Assembly: GCA_023853785.1 (NCBI GenBank)
Contig: JAJIRX010000920.1
Location: 62,001-126,000, forward strand
Direction: 5' to 3'
Source of the DNA: Psilocybe azurescens
Taxonomy: Eukaryota > Basidiomycota > Agaricomycetes > Agaricales > Agrocybaceae
Length of the DNA: 64,000 nucleotides
In this document: positions 22,423 through 33,348 of the stretch, piece by piece
Layout: every line of letters starts with the position of its first letter
Position numbering within the stretch: position 1 is the first letter of the stretch
Notes under the pieces: generated by a model
The model's input: only the letters and a program-made list of their open reading frames with translations
What the model was told of the DNA's origin: nothing
Databases searched by the model: none
Made by a program: the position numbers and the translations under genes

Positions 22423-24216
22423 CTAGATCCACTGGCTGAAAGGCTCTGTTCCCATATCCCGTTTTACAAGTCCATTCAGAGGGCTGAAATTTGCAGCGGC
22501 GACTTTCCTAGGGGGTGGGCATGTGAATTGTAATTTCAGCCCTTCGTCGACGTAGCTCTGGAGCTGGGTATGGACATCAATCACCAACTCGCGCGTGAAT
22601 GTGATGCTGATCTCGGTAAGCCGCGTGATGCCCAACTCTTTGCTCGCGTTAAGACGTCCTCGGATGAAATTCACTGCATCTTGATCGCTGAGGATCAAGG
22701 AGTCTTTCAAATGGAGGGTTTGCAGTTTGGGACAGAGACATTGGCCGTAGCAGTTTGGCAGAAGAATGTCGAGGATTGCTTTCATCATTTTGACGATGAA
22801 GGGAAGGTAGCTGCGTGAGCGGGCTTGTTCGCGAGAGACGCCCACTCGGGAACGTCTGTTGATGAGCTGCGTCAAGAATGGAGTCAGCTCTAGACACTCG
22901 ATTATATCTGATACCATGAAAAATTGCAAGTCCGTTGTGAGAGATTCGACGCGGTTGTTTGTTCGGAGTAGCAGGAGGACTAAGGGAGACCGTCGAGCCG
23001 TCGAAGGCCAGAAATTTGTGTGGTATGCTATAGTGCGAAGCGAAGGAACGTTTAAGCACTCGATGAGAGTCGCGATACAGTATGCACCGTCCACGATCGC
23101 CAGCGACTCGAGATGTGGAAGGTCCAACAGATCTGTCGGACTGGCAGCGTCTGGACTGTCGACGATGTCCAACACACAGTGTTGGAGATTCTTACAGCGG
23201 TTGAATACTCGATACGCCTCTTCCAGGCTTATCTTCTTGTGCCTCGATATCGCAGCAGACGTATCTGAGAGAATGAGGTGGGTTACATGCGACCAATCCA
23301 TTTCCAGGCTAGACAGGCGAAATGGGAACTGGGCGAGGTGCAATACATGTAGGTTCTTCGCTTTGAGGATGCCACTGTTTGTCCAGACGTTCTCATGTGC
23401 GGACCGGCGGGAGAATTTCAGGTGAAGGAATTCGAGTTTAGGGACGGCAGAAGCCGGGATGGAGGAGATCAAGTTGGAATATTCTGCCGAAGGAATAGAT
23501 ATCTCGAGACTATGCCAACGGTTGGAAAATGTGAGTAGAATGTTTAGATACGCTCGAATGTGTTGATACTGCATATTAGAAGCACTGTCGCGTGGGTTCA
23601 GAGAGACAGATAAGGGACGACTGCCTGAGCGATTTAGCCAGTCGCGGACAGCTTCGCAATGTATCTTGAGCTTCTCCTCGAATTCAGCGCACATCTGCTG
23701 GTAGGTCTCAGAGGGCATCCAGAACGAGAGGCCACCGTGAGATGGAGGGACAGGCAAGGGGATATGCAGAGATGCCCAAAGACGTGGGGTGTGGTAGGCT
23801 AGCGACCTCCATCGACTGCACACACGGCCAAGCAGAAGAGGAGCCTCACCAGCGCTCATTACTGCATTGTGCGTATCCGGGAGACACCAGAGAAATATTT
23901 CTCTCAGAATGTCGTCAGGTAAGCGCCGAAATGGCGTAAGCAGTTTGTAATGCTCGTGAATGGTCTCATCAAGGGAAACCTTTTGCCGCTTGATGTCGTC
24001 TATCAGGCCTAGTAGCGTTGTAATATCATCGTCGATCTTCGTAAGAGCAGCCTCCGGCTCTAACAGAAGCTGACGTATTTGAGTCCTGTCGATACTCGAA
24101 GGTACATAGTTGGTGTGCAGATATGCTGTGAATGGTGATGTGAACGCAGACTATATCGGAATGAGCGTTCGAGCAATTAAATTGATAATGATACCGCCAA
24201 AGAAGCAACGCACCAT
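22423..24216 (-). CDS. F-box protein, leucine-rich type
   Basis: About 575 residues. The long exon (24150-22423) begins SAFTSPFTAYLHTNYVPSSI, then a helical stretch (LLEPEAALTKIDDDITTLLG) and the F-box FRRLPDDILREIFLWCLPD followed by LLLGRVCSRWRSLAYHTPRL, typical of Agaricomycete F-box genes. The rest is a string of leucine-rich, LRR-like segments such as VPKLEFLHLKF and PKLQTLHLKDSLIL. F-box proteins recruit substrates to SCF ubiquitin ligases; the target is unknown. The start is unusual: the only fitting ATG is at 24216-24214 and is followed directly by a GTGCGT donor, giving a three-base coding first exon and a 63-nt intron (24213-24151) ending TATAG. The frame is otherwise intact. Confidence 0.9.
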
Positions 24217-24542
24217 GGCTGGTAGTCAGTCGGTACGTTTATGTCGCAATTATGTTGTTCGCAGTGGTTCACCACCACTCAACCGAAAGCTCACCAACTC
24301 TGTGTATAAAGACAAATAAAATACCTGAAGATTCAGTGGTATGGATCCTTCAGCATTCATCTGCCTCACAGGTCCACTTAACAAAACACGAGGTAAGATG
24401 GGGTGTACGAGAACAATCTATGACAGTGGCATTGTGAGAATTACCCCAATAGATGGTGGACATTCACGTGATTTGATCACCCAGCAGCCCAGACAAAAAT
24501 CAAAAGCTCATTCACAGGGATTCACTGTCTACACAATAATAT
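24217..24542. other. Intergenic between F-box gene and U6 gene
   Basis: About 325 bases; the F-box promoter and the upstream region of U6. No obvious TATA box lies 25-30 bases before the U6 start. Confidence 0.35.
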
Positions 24543-24566
24543 GTCCCCTTCGGGGTGACATACGAA

Positions 24567-24597
<31 letters not shown>

Positions 24598-24663
24598 GGC
24601 CCCTGCACAAGGATGACACGCTTTCCCGGAGTGGTAGATCTACGGATCTCAATATTTATTTTT
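24543..24663 (+). ncRNA. U6: U6 spliceosomal snRNA
   Basis: The 5' hairpin GTCCCCTTCGGGGTGAC is followed by the almost invariant U6 core: AATTGGAACGATACAGAGA (ACAGAGA box), AGATTAGCATGGCCCC and TGCACAAGGATGACACGC, which holds the catalytic AGC triad and the internal stem-loop. The 3' end is less conserved; a T5 run at 24659-24663 is the likely Pol III terminator, so the exact end is approximate. Confidence 0.95.
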
Positions 24664-25867
24664 GCTTCTCGTTACAATTTATCATGTGGGCAAGAAGAAA
24701 TGGTACAAAGAGCAGGGAAGGATTTTCCGTCAAGAAATGGACGCTCACAACAGCGTTTCCGTGCTGGGCTGAGTGGGGACGGGATCGCTGTGGGCACCCA
24801 TAGGGGTACTTCAGCGGTGCAAAAGTCCATGAGCTAGGAGCAGGCCACAGTGCTCCGTTATCCATGACTACATTAGTTAGGTTTGCGTGGGGCTGTGACC
24901 TGATAGACATAAATTGACACGAAAAAGAAGGGAAGGAGTATAAATTCATCTGCTCTTGTTCAAGGAATGGGCGCTTAAAATCTACAGAATGGTTTTGGGG
25001 CATCTAATTGGCTCCTCCTAGTTACCGTACATACCGACTGATTAAATTTTGAAAAAATTCTGCAGACGATAAGATAAGTAACATCCATCTTTGCGTTTAT
25101 TTTCAGTTCCTAGTGGTCAGAACCTTACATAGATTTTTGCTAATGGCCTAAAATATTTGTAAGGATTTTTGTTATGTCATGTGTCATCGCAACATGTTTT
25201 ATTCAGGTAATCAGCTAGAGCAGAGTTTCCATTCGTTTTGTGAAAGGAATTTGAGAAAATATAAGGGAAGCATGGTTCTGTATTACCAATAACTTGAAAG
25301 GAGCTCAAGCCAATTGTCTCCTTATCTTTGTCACTGTGCTAATTCAGTAACAAATGTAATCGACCAATCGCTGTTAGAAGAAAGGCATTACTAGCTCCGA
25401 CTGACCATAACAGCCTGAGGGTCATCTGTCAGCTGTTCAATAATTAGGCTACGAAAATGCCATAGAAGCCTTTCTTCAAAATAGTACCCTCTATGCTCAC
25501 TATGTCCAATGATCCATCTTCGCGCCGAAAATTTCCGGCTTTTCGTTAGTTTGTCAGAGGCTTATTCATGTCTTAGGAGCAATACTTACAAACCAATTTT
25601 CGGGGCTACTTCTGAGTCAGTCCCGAAGATCAGGTAGCCTTACTTCTCGATTGTTCCAGACCTCTCAAGCAAAGGGGTTCGGATACCACTTAACCGTCAA
25701 AAACATGTCGCGCAGTATGTAGTCCCTAGTATATCGAGCACACCGATTCGAGGAAGCATTATGCTGTGGGAATTCCCTAAACTGTATTTAAGGCTCCGTG
25801 ACGAAAAATTGAGGATAGCTTCTTCTTTTTGTATATTTCAAGCACTTCACACACGAAATATATAGGC
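24664..25867. other. Intergenic, nothing recognised
   Basis: About 1.2 kb. A minus-strand open frame at 24656-25003 overlaps the U6 end and has no family signal. The last 60 bases (TATTTAAGG at about 25784-25792) may be the promoter of the following SDR gene. Confidence 0.4.
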
Positions 25868-27399
25868 ATGCCGATCGTCCAAGCCAACACAGGTGCAAAA
25901 GTACTCGTTACTGGGGCTAATGGATACGTTGCCATGGGCGTCGTCCAAGAGCTTCTTGAGCAGGGATTTACTGTCCGTGGAGCTGTTCGATCACGTATTA
26001 AAGGCAAGCAAATGAAGGATATTTTCTCCAAATACGGCGATAGATTTGAATGGGTAGTTGTCGAGGATATTACCAAGGTAAGTGTCTGTCTTTAAATTTG
26101 TGGGCATCAGTTGATCTTGATCCTCATGAACCCGTGATTTTTATTACAGGAGGGTGCCTTCGATGAGGCAGTCAAGGACGTTGATGCCGTCGAGCATACG
26201 GCGTCTCCTATTCCAGGTCACTTGCCTGATGAAGACCCTGATGGTAGTATAAGCCATCCCATCTCTCAGTCGGTACTGCTTTATTAACTACAAGTACGGC
26301 AGTTTATATCAAACCCGCTGTCCAAGGTACACTGAGTATTCTGAACAGCATCCAGAAGCACGGGTATTCATGATTTCTTTATAATTTTCAGACCTAGATT
26401 GAATGATTTTTTGTAGCCCTCATGTTAAACGCGTTGTTATGACGTCCTCTCTTGCTGCTCTCATGCGAACCGTGGATGGTCCGACAGCTCTAGATGAAAA
26501 CGATTGGGGCGATGAGTATGTCGAAATAGTAGGGAAAAGAGGGAAGGAAGCATCAGTTTCGGAGAAATACTTCGCTTCAAAGACTCTGTCAGAGCGAGGT
26601 AAGTGGGATATATTCGAAGGTTTTACCCATTCGGGACTGAGACCGGATTCGATGCAGCCGCTTGGGATTTCTACGAGAAACATAAGGCAGAAGGCGGATG
26701 GGATCTTGTCGTGATTAATCCCTCTCACGTAAGTTATTTTTCTACTCTCCAATAGAACGAACTCTTATCCATGTTCTCATAGATCCTAGGTGTAAGAATC
26801 TATACTCATCAACCGCCCCAAATCACCAGTCTAACGATTTCTTTACTTAGCCACTACTCCAAGACTTCAGAAGTCTGGACGAAGTAACTCGATCAATACA
26901 ATTTTGGTATGAATATATGTCCTTGGAACAGCCTGAAGAAAACCTCAAAATGACTTGCGTGTATGTGGATGTTCGCGATATCGCGGCCGCTCATGTTGAG
27001 GCATTGAAGAAGCAAGGCGCCGCGGGTCACCGAATCATAGTATCTGCAGGTACGAGTAACTGATTCACTGCTGCTGTTGGCTCGAGCTTACAAGAATTTA
27101 CTTAGGTTCTACAACTTGGCAGGATATAAGTACGTCCATTTTTATCTGTATACTACTGGGCGCCTACATACTCTCATCTTTTTACTAAATGCAGAAAATT
27201 TTGTATTTGCTCACAAGCCAGAGTATTTTGCGTCCGGAATCTTAAAAGAGGCATTCCTGAGCTAAAGGCTGAGGCATTGCTCACCCTGAACTCTACAAAG
27301 GCACAAAACATACTTGGTATCGAGTATAAGAGCTTTGAAGAGACGACCTTGAGTACCTTGGCGGAATTTGAGAAGAGAGGGTTTTTGTATAGTGTCTAG
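25868..27399 (+). CDS. Extended SDR, NAD(P)-dependent ketone/aldehyde reductase type
   Basis: Member of the atypical/extended short-chain dehydrogenases related to dihydroflavonol reductase, cinnamoyl-CoA reductase and yeast Gre2 (methylglyoxal/ketone reductase). Start MPIVQANTGAKVLV at 25868, Rossmann motif TGANGYVAMGVVQELLEQG, then GAFDEAVKDVDAVEHTASP, KRVVMTSSLAALM with the catalytic Ser, and KYFASKTLSE with catalytic Tyr-x-x-x-Lys. Later exons read AAWDFYEKHKAEGGWDLVV, YVDVRDIAAAHVEAL and GSTTWQDI; the C-terminus is GIPELKAEALLTLNSTKAQN to a stop at 27397-27399. One base appears missing in GGAA at 27236-27239, since the frame otherwise stops at 27262. About 340 residues, the usual length. 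The substrate is unknown. A decayed relative lies 0.8 kb downstream. Confidence 0.88.
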
Positions 27400-28225
27400 A
27401 TTGTTGCATAAACGTATGGAATCACATCGCAAATAACCAATTAGATCTTTCGATACTTGTGGAAGTAGAATATGTGGCATATGTTTTTAATTGATCTGTT
27501 TATGTTGAACAAGCCTTCATAGTTGTCTCAGTAGAGAATAAGCAGAGAATGACCGAGAGGAATGGTGGCTCATGGGCGTTAGTCTACTTGTTGATGATTT
27601 CCAAATCGGAACTCCGAAGCATGAATTACCTGCTCTTTTGCGTTGCCCCAAGAAACCTCAAGAGTCGCGTGGGTTGCAAATGAGGGCTTGTATTTTCTAC
27701 TCGCACATGGTGTACTATGTAGCTTCCTTGCAAACCAGCTATTCCCTTATGGGACAGCGTCCGGACTCGTTATAATCCTCCTCCTGTTCCTCCTCTATTG
27801 GTAGACATCGATCTCTCCCAAGCCGTACCATTTCTAAGGCTGCGCACGCGATAACATACATAGAGCCTAACAAAAGGACTCCATATAACCGCCAGGTGAT
27901 AGTTGGAACACTGAATAAAACAGATCTAACGTAGAGGAGCTATCTTCGTGGTAGAATTCTTGAGAATGCCTGCTTCCCCATCTTAGATTGTACAACGTTC
28001 ATAGAAGGTTGATGCCGTTGACATACGGTATTAGATTTGTCGGTTTTTGGTTCCTATTCTAAGTAGTTCCTTACGGGAGCCCCATTTTCAATAAATTTCC
28101 ATGACTAACTCGTAAATTCTGAACCAAACTGGAGTAATACTTAAGCTGAAGTGAATCTCTTGCGTGCAATACGCCCGCGTCAGGCTCTACATCCCCACTC
28201 ATTCGACAGAATATCAGTACTAACT
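27400..28225. other. Intergenic between SDR gene and decayed SDR copy
   Basis: About 825 bases. A short plus-strand open frame (27572-27775) has no recognised relative. No repeat or RNA gene seen. Confidence 0.35.
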
Positions 28226-29206
28226 AAAGGTGACAAAGTTTTTGTAACCAGAGCCAACGGCTACCTCGCAATGTGGGTGACCTGTTTATTCTCGGAGAGA
28301 GGGTATGCCATTCGCGGGACTGTGCGATAGGAGGATAAGGATAACTATGTGAAGAAATATCTCGACTCCATTGGTCTAAGTGATAAGTTCGAGGCCTTTA
28401 TCGTCAACGACATTGTCAATGTATGACTCTCGGGTCTTTCTGCCTTTAAATACCATTATCTAATAACTTACCCACGAACACAGGATCGGGAAAGAACAAA
28501 TTACATAGAATCTGACGTCTATAAATCCACCCTACCTATATCTTTTCTTCGAAGGTGTCTTTTGTGGAGGACTAACTTTCTGCACTGAATCTAGATCTAC
28601 GGGTAAATACATTTTGATTGGCAATAATTGAATAATACAAATCACTGATTATGCTTACATGATGTCTCGCCATTCATGACGTTAACTCAGCGACATGCCT
28701 CAACACTTCTCTCCAATTATGGTACAACTATGTCGTTGCAGGAAATTCCAGTACCAAGAAAGCGCTGTCAATTTCTCAGGCATGGGTCGACGTTCGTACG
28801 CCGCTCTTGCACATACTTTGGCGTTAGAGAAGGTCGAGACAGGCAGGGAGCGGATAATTGTTACAGAAGGTACAGCTTCTTGAATATCTAAATTGAGCCG
28901 TCGAGAAGCTGGTCGTCTTTCAACACACAGGAGGATATATTTGGCAAGAGTGGCGCAAGTACCTATTCTAATGCTGGTCGCGTGACAATCCATCAATCAT
29001 GGACGTAGTTGCTGCGGGGAACGCTCTTTCTCCATTGCGAGTCTCGCACAAACTTTCTATCGGATACCCTGAGACACTGTATAGCAAACCAGTTAGCAAG
29101 ATTCTTTTGATACGTCGAAAGAGGCGCGCATTTTAGGCATCAAGTACCACTCAAAATTAGAAACTCTAAGGACATCTTAGAAGATTTTGCCAGACGTGAC
29201 TGGTAG
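28226..29206 (+). pseudogene. Decayed extended SDR copy
   Basis: Clear remnants of an SDR in order: KGDKVFVTRANGYLAMW (the first glycine of the Rossmann motif changed to Arg), an in-frame stop in the codon after GTVR (about 28328), YLDSIGLSDKFEAFIVNDIV, then LNTSLQLWYNYVVAG and AWVDVR with a frame change into ALEKVETGRERIIVTEG, and finally DILEDFARRDW and a stop at 29204-29206. The start codon is lost and the central catalytic exons (the YxxxK region) are not recognisable. Each remnant is closer to the intact minus-strand SDR at 61780-63272 (KGDKVLVSGANGYIAMW; LNTSLQIWYNHVVAG; TLEDFARRGW) than to the SDR next door. An in-frame stop, lost start and missing middle make it a true pseudogene whatever the sequence quality. 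Confidence 0.82.
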
Positions 29207-30029
29207 TCCATCATTTATGTGTGCGGGTAACTTCATAATCCAGTGTGTGGTAGACAGTCAAACATTTCATATGGTTAGATGTCGGGACAGAGAAGATTGG
29301 TCGTATAGAAAATAGCCTGGTTATATCTATAGTTAATCTTGCTAGAAGGCAGAAGGCACATTGCTTGTGGATTGAAATCATTATGTTCGTTAGCTCTTAA
29401 ACCATACAGGGCTGCTGAGGATTTGATTGTGTCAACGAATAATAAGGTGACAACCTTAGTAATCATACAAGTCATTTCTAGTTTCGCCATAAGCCGACGT
29501 CAGATTGATGTTCAGCCTGAGATAGTCCAAGGCTCAACTCATACTCCATTATCTTCGAAGGTTATGACTTTTGTCTGTTGATCTCCGGAAAACAGGCCTC
29601 GATTATGTATGGTTTGTGTACCTGTCGTTGATTGAAGGCCGTACATGCTTGATGGACAGCTTTCATTGGTATCTAAGAATGGGAATACTCGGTAAAGGTA
29701 TTCGGAAGCCATTCCTAAACATTGTGTAGAGAAATGTTCTGCTGAGTGTTGTGTTATAAGAAGTTGCAAAAAAACCTTCGGATGAATTAACATTATGTCA
29801 AGGCATGGGCGCTTAATATTGAGGGGAAAAATACATGCGGCGACGCGTCAGATGCCTGAGCAACATGATATCGACTATGTTCTCCATAACCTATTGTGGT
29901 CTTTCGAGCCCACGGTACTGCTCTATCCATCTGCGCATCGCATCCAGCGGGTTACCTGTCTCATTCGACGTCATTGAGATGTCCCCATTTAGTTACACTG
30001 ACTAACCCCTATCTTGATCGACACACGAA
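29207..30029. other. Intergenic, nothing recognised
   Basis: About 820 bases with short open frames on both strands and no splice structure or family signal. Confidence 0.35.
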
Positions 30030-30496
30030 TCAATGCACGTCGCGTAAGCCAGCGTCAGGAACGCAAAAGCCCACACTGAAAGAAATCGAAACCGGCTTTG
30101 ACATATTCCTCCAAACGAAAATAAATGTACCCAAGGTAATTGTGGCGAATGAAAGTGTAAGAACGAAATCTGCGATTCGGGTATTCTCGTGTGGTCGGCG
30201 TAAAGCGGCGACGGAGAGAGCAAAAAGAAACCCGAGGAAAAGAAAAGAGTTGACTATGTCGTCTGTGCCCTTATGCACGGCCCCAGATGGGTTGTTTCTA
30301 TCGGAGTATACATCATGCGTGAATGAGAGTAGCCCAATAGCTGTAGCTCCCAGGAAAGCCGCCTAGGAAAACAAGTGAGGTACTGCCACGTACCACGGAG
30401 TAGATGTAAAGGTGCTTACGAGAGTGCGAACGGAATGGTTCTTGCTTTCCTCCAGTCCACCTGTTTCTGCCATCGAAGAGGTCGGGGGCTGTTCAT
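30030..30496 (-). CDS. Small multi-pass membrane protein, family unknown
   Basis: ATG at 30496-30494 gives MNSPRPLRWQKQVDWRKA and IPFAL, then a donor GTAAGC and an acceptor (GTGGCAG) leading to STSLVFL. The next stretch, AAFLGATAIGLLSFTHDVYS, is in a frame one base off; removing one of the paired Gs at 30362-30363 (CC on the plus strand) joins them smoothly. Then come DIVNSFLFLGFLFALSVAAL and IADFVLTLSFATITLGTFIF, with stop at 30030. That gives three or four hydrophobic helices in about 140 residues with a short charged loop between. Such proteins are usually in mitochondrial or ER membranes, but I recognise no family and cannot assign a role. Confidence 0.5.
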
Positions 30497-31112
30497 GGCC
30501 GTGGGCTATTTAATGGTGTCAATGACATCAGGCACCCGGAGGCTATACTTACGTCGGATCTCTCCAAGGTATGCCCGGAGTATTCCTTTCATTACAACTA
30601 CCCTTGTGCTAGGGTGGTCACCGATGGCATAACAATGTACCTGCAGGGCTCATGATATTGGCATTTTAAGGCTCCTTCAGTCTGGTTTATCAAACCTTCC
30701 CCATTCCATTCGTTCACTGGATACCTTGAAGACTGGTGTCATCCACGTAGTAAACGTCTTGCTGTCCATTGCAATAAATGGAGAGACCCGAAAGCGCACG
30801 TATTTAAGGCTTTGCTGCTCCCCAGGTGGCTGACATGATAAAACATAGTTATCTCCCCGCAGCGGAGGAGTGCGCTACGAGACATGTGCCAGTGGGCGAA
30901 GTCCGTTTAATTCATCGTGATTTTGGGTTTTTTTGCTGAGCAGCTTGTCACTATGCAGGCCATGGGTCCTAGAGGATCATAATGTATGTATTGCTTGCCT
31001 TTGCATAATTCGTTGTTTTTGAGCCGTAAATATTTTCCATTTGGCAGCTGGTGCGTAATAAATTCCTTGTCTCAGATGCCCTAAACATACCCTTCGTCTA
31101 ACTTCCTGACAG
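30497..31112. other. Intergenic or unplaced 5' end of the next gene
   Basis: About 600 bases. The first exon of the kinase-like gene downstream may lie here, possibly ending at a GTATGT donor near 30985, but no start codon could be fixed. Confidence 0.3.
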
Positions 31113-32890
31113 GCCCATAGATTTCGGGACACACAGTCACAAGTACTAGTCTTTATCTGAATATTATACCACCTCTCATCGACTCTTTTTGTTCACAGAA
31201 TGTGGACAAGGTATGCAAAGACCTGCCCTTGTTTTCTTCCCAATCCAAATAATTTTCAAACTACTTTCCAGGACAGTCCAGTATGTTATGCTTTGACTTC
31301 CACATTCCTTGAAAGCCCCTTGTTTGACGCGTGTACTTTATACAGCCAGAGCTGATGCACTTCAATTGTCGAAAGTATGTGTATCCAATTAATTTATCTG
31401 CTCTCAGTTTATTATCCTCTTGATTATGCTATACAGGGAATGCGTAGCATCTTGTGTAAACACTTTTCCCGAGCTCATGTTGTCTCCCGACTGACAATTG
31501 TCGGTTAATAGCTGGCGCGTGTCTTTCACGATGACGACCAGTCTCATAGCATGTCACAGGAAATCCCACATGAAGTATGTACTTTGAATACTTGGATGAA
31601 ATTTTTGTTGACTCTACTTAGGAAGTGATGTCTTTTTCGGCCTTTCTTGTTGGTGAGCCACTTAACTTGCTTTCTCAGGAACAGAATGCTGATATCACTA
31701 TCATGATAGATGAAAAGAATGCATTCTGACTTCTTCGTAGCAAAGGAGAACGATCCAAGTTCAGGAGTTCCAGGCAGTCACAGAGGGCAAACACTATGAT
31801 GCATCTAAATCGCACGAGCCAGAACGGGACTCGAACCAGACACGCGGACGCTTGCGCCAACCTAATCCTGACCGATATTCAAGGGCACATGGGCGAAATG
31901 TCAGGGTTTTCATAGGGAGCGTTGAGTACGAGCGCGTGGTGAATAAGGTATTTCTCTCTCTGGACCAATAACCCAAACGCTTGAATTGATGGTTGAGGCT
32001 CACTGTATCACCAGGACCTTGCAAGTCTGGCAAAAGGATCGGCTATCTTTTATTCTAATGATAAAAGCGACACTCCTTATTTAATCCTCACGTATGACGT
32101 CGGGGTTGTGGTAGAATATCGCCTCGTGTCACTGAGAGACGTTAATCTACCTACCCAGGTAACGCAAATTATCAACCATTCATTCATTTAGTTGAAGATA
32201 TTTGTACTTTTACCTAAATGTTCCTACGACTTGCACAAGCCATTTTAGCTGCTCATAAGCACAATATTATACTGGGTCCCGAACTCAACATGGTAAGTAT
32301 TCTATTCAAGTTGTTTTATTTTACTCAGTCTGAATAGTTTACCCTTAGAGAAACATAGAATACGACGTGTCGAGCTCCAGGAGTGGTCTCCCATGCGTGG
32401 CGTTCAAGAATCTCCCCCTGCCTGCTGAAAATGCTCAGCCTCCCTCACCTCCTCCAAAGTGGCACGTTCCAGGTATTTGCTCCGTCTCTGATGGGAGCAC
32501 AAAGGAATCGGATGTATACAGTGGAGCGCGCGTGTTCTTTCAAGTGCGTAGCTCAGACAAGAGTTATTAAGTCTTCCTGAATATGTACACCTCCAGATGA
32601 TCGAGCACGTAGAGAAAATGGTGTACGAAGAAAGGCCACCCAACAGAGAAGGAATACACGAATTTGATTACAGTTCCTCTTTGTCTAAGGGTGACCTTCC
32701 TTTTCCTCCTAATGAAGTTAAGATTCCGCTTGTCGTCCGGAACAACAAGCGCTTGTTGCGGATTGTAAACAAATGCTTGTCGCCTCAGCCTGCCCATTGC
32801 CCGACCGCCTCGGCTCTGTGCAATATGCTACTTGCCCTGTGTAGGGCTACCATGATCCGTCGAGCCACGGTAAATATTGGGAAGTCGTGA
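31113..32890 (+). CDS. Protein-kinase-like (probable pseudokinase) gene with micro-exons
   Basis: A chain of short exons with in-phase GT-AG borders: AHRFRDTQSQ, NVDK (31199-31210), DSP (31272-31280), PELMHFNCRK (31346-31374), ECVASC (31437-31455), LARVFHDDDQSHSMSQEIPHE (31512-31574), a further exon, then VRVFIGSVEYERVVNKDLAS and TPYLILTYDVGVVVEYR. The later part resembles a kinase C-lobe: FLRLAQAILAAHKHNIILGP, KESDVYSGARVFFQMIE, and RIVNKCLSPQPAHCPTASAL before the stop at 32890. No HRD or DFG motif is visible (the loop reads HNIILGPEL), hence pseudokinase. One A appears missing at 32216-32218. The start exon is not found, and the join near 31650-31740 is uncertain. Confidence is for a real gene; function is unknown. 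Confidence 0.6.
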
Positions 32891-33348
32891 GTCTTGGACG
32901 CTCGTTCAGTACAGTGCTTAGTCGTTGATATAAAGTAGGATACTCTCGGGACTCCGGAGACTAACACCGTAGATTGTTTATAGCTGTCTTCATTCATGCA
33001 TTTCCCGCAGTTTCTTCTCTATATACTATTTCTCAAATGGTGTGTAGCCGACTTTCTTTATCATGACTAAATGTCTAGCACATGACGATGTCTGGAAGTC
33101 AGCTCCATCTCACTTAGGAGCAATGCGATTCAGTACGACATTTATATGTTAATTATACCTCATAAGAAGTCATAATGTTGACGAGAAATGATTTGGGAAG
33201 TCAAACAGAAGAGTCTCATAGACGGTGCCGCCAATTCGCGGAGCCGAAATATATTTCATCGGAGATTAAAAACTGGTATCAAATCTTCTGTCCCTCCCAC
33301 ACAGCTGCTCATCGACACCGCCGCCCTCCTCAAGCACAAAAAAATCAG
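32891..33348. other. Intergenic, eL8 promoter region
   Basis: About 460 bases. A pyrimidine-rich stretch at about 33311-33335 (accgccgccctcctcaagc) lies just before the first eL8 ATG candidate and may be the transcription start. Confidence 0.4.

Noticed and set aside
24656..25003. 115-codon minus-strand open frame next to U6
   Set aside because: It overlaps the U6 terminator, has no splice partners and its composition looks random.
31800..31880. tRNA-like B box (GGTTCGAGTCCCGTT) on the minus strand
   Set aside because: The T stem does not pair properly and no acceptor or anticodon stems form; the region reads better as a coding exon of the kinase-like gene on the plus strand.
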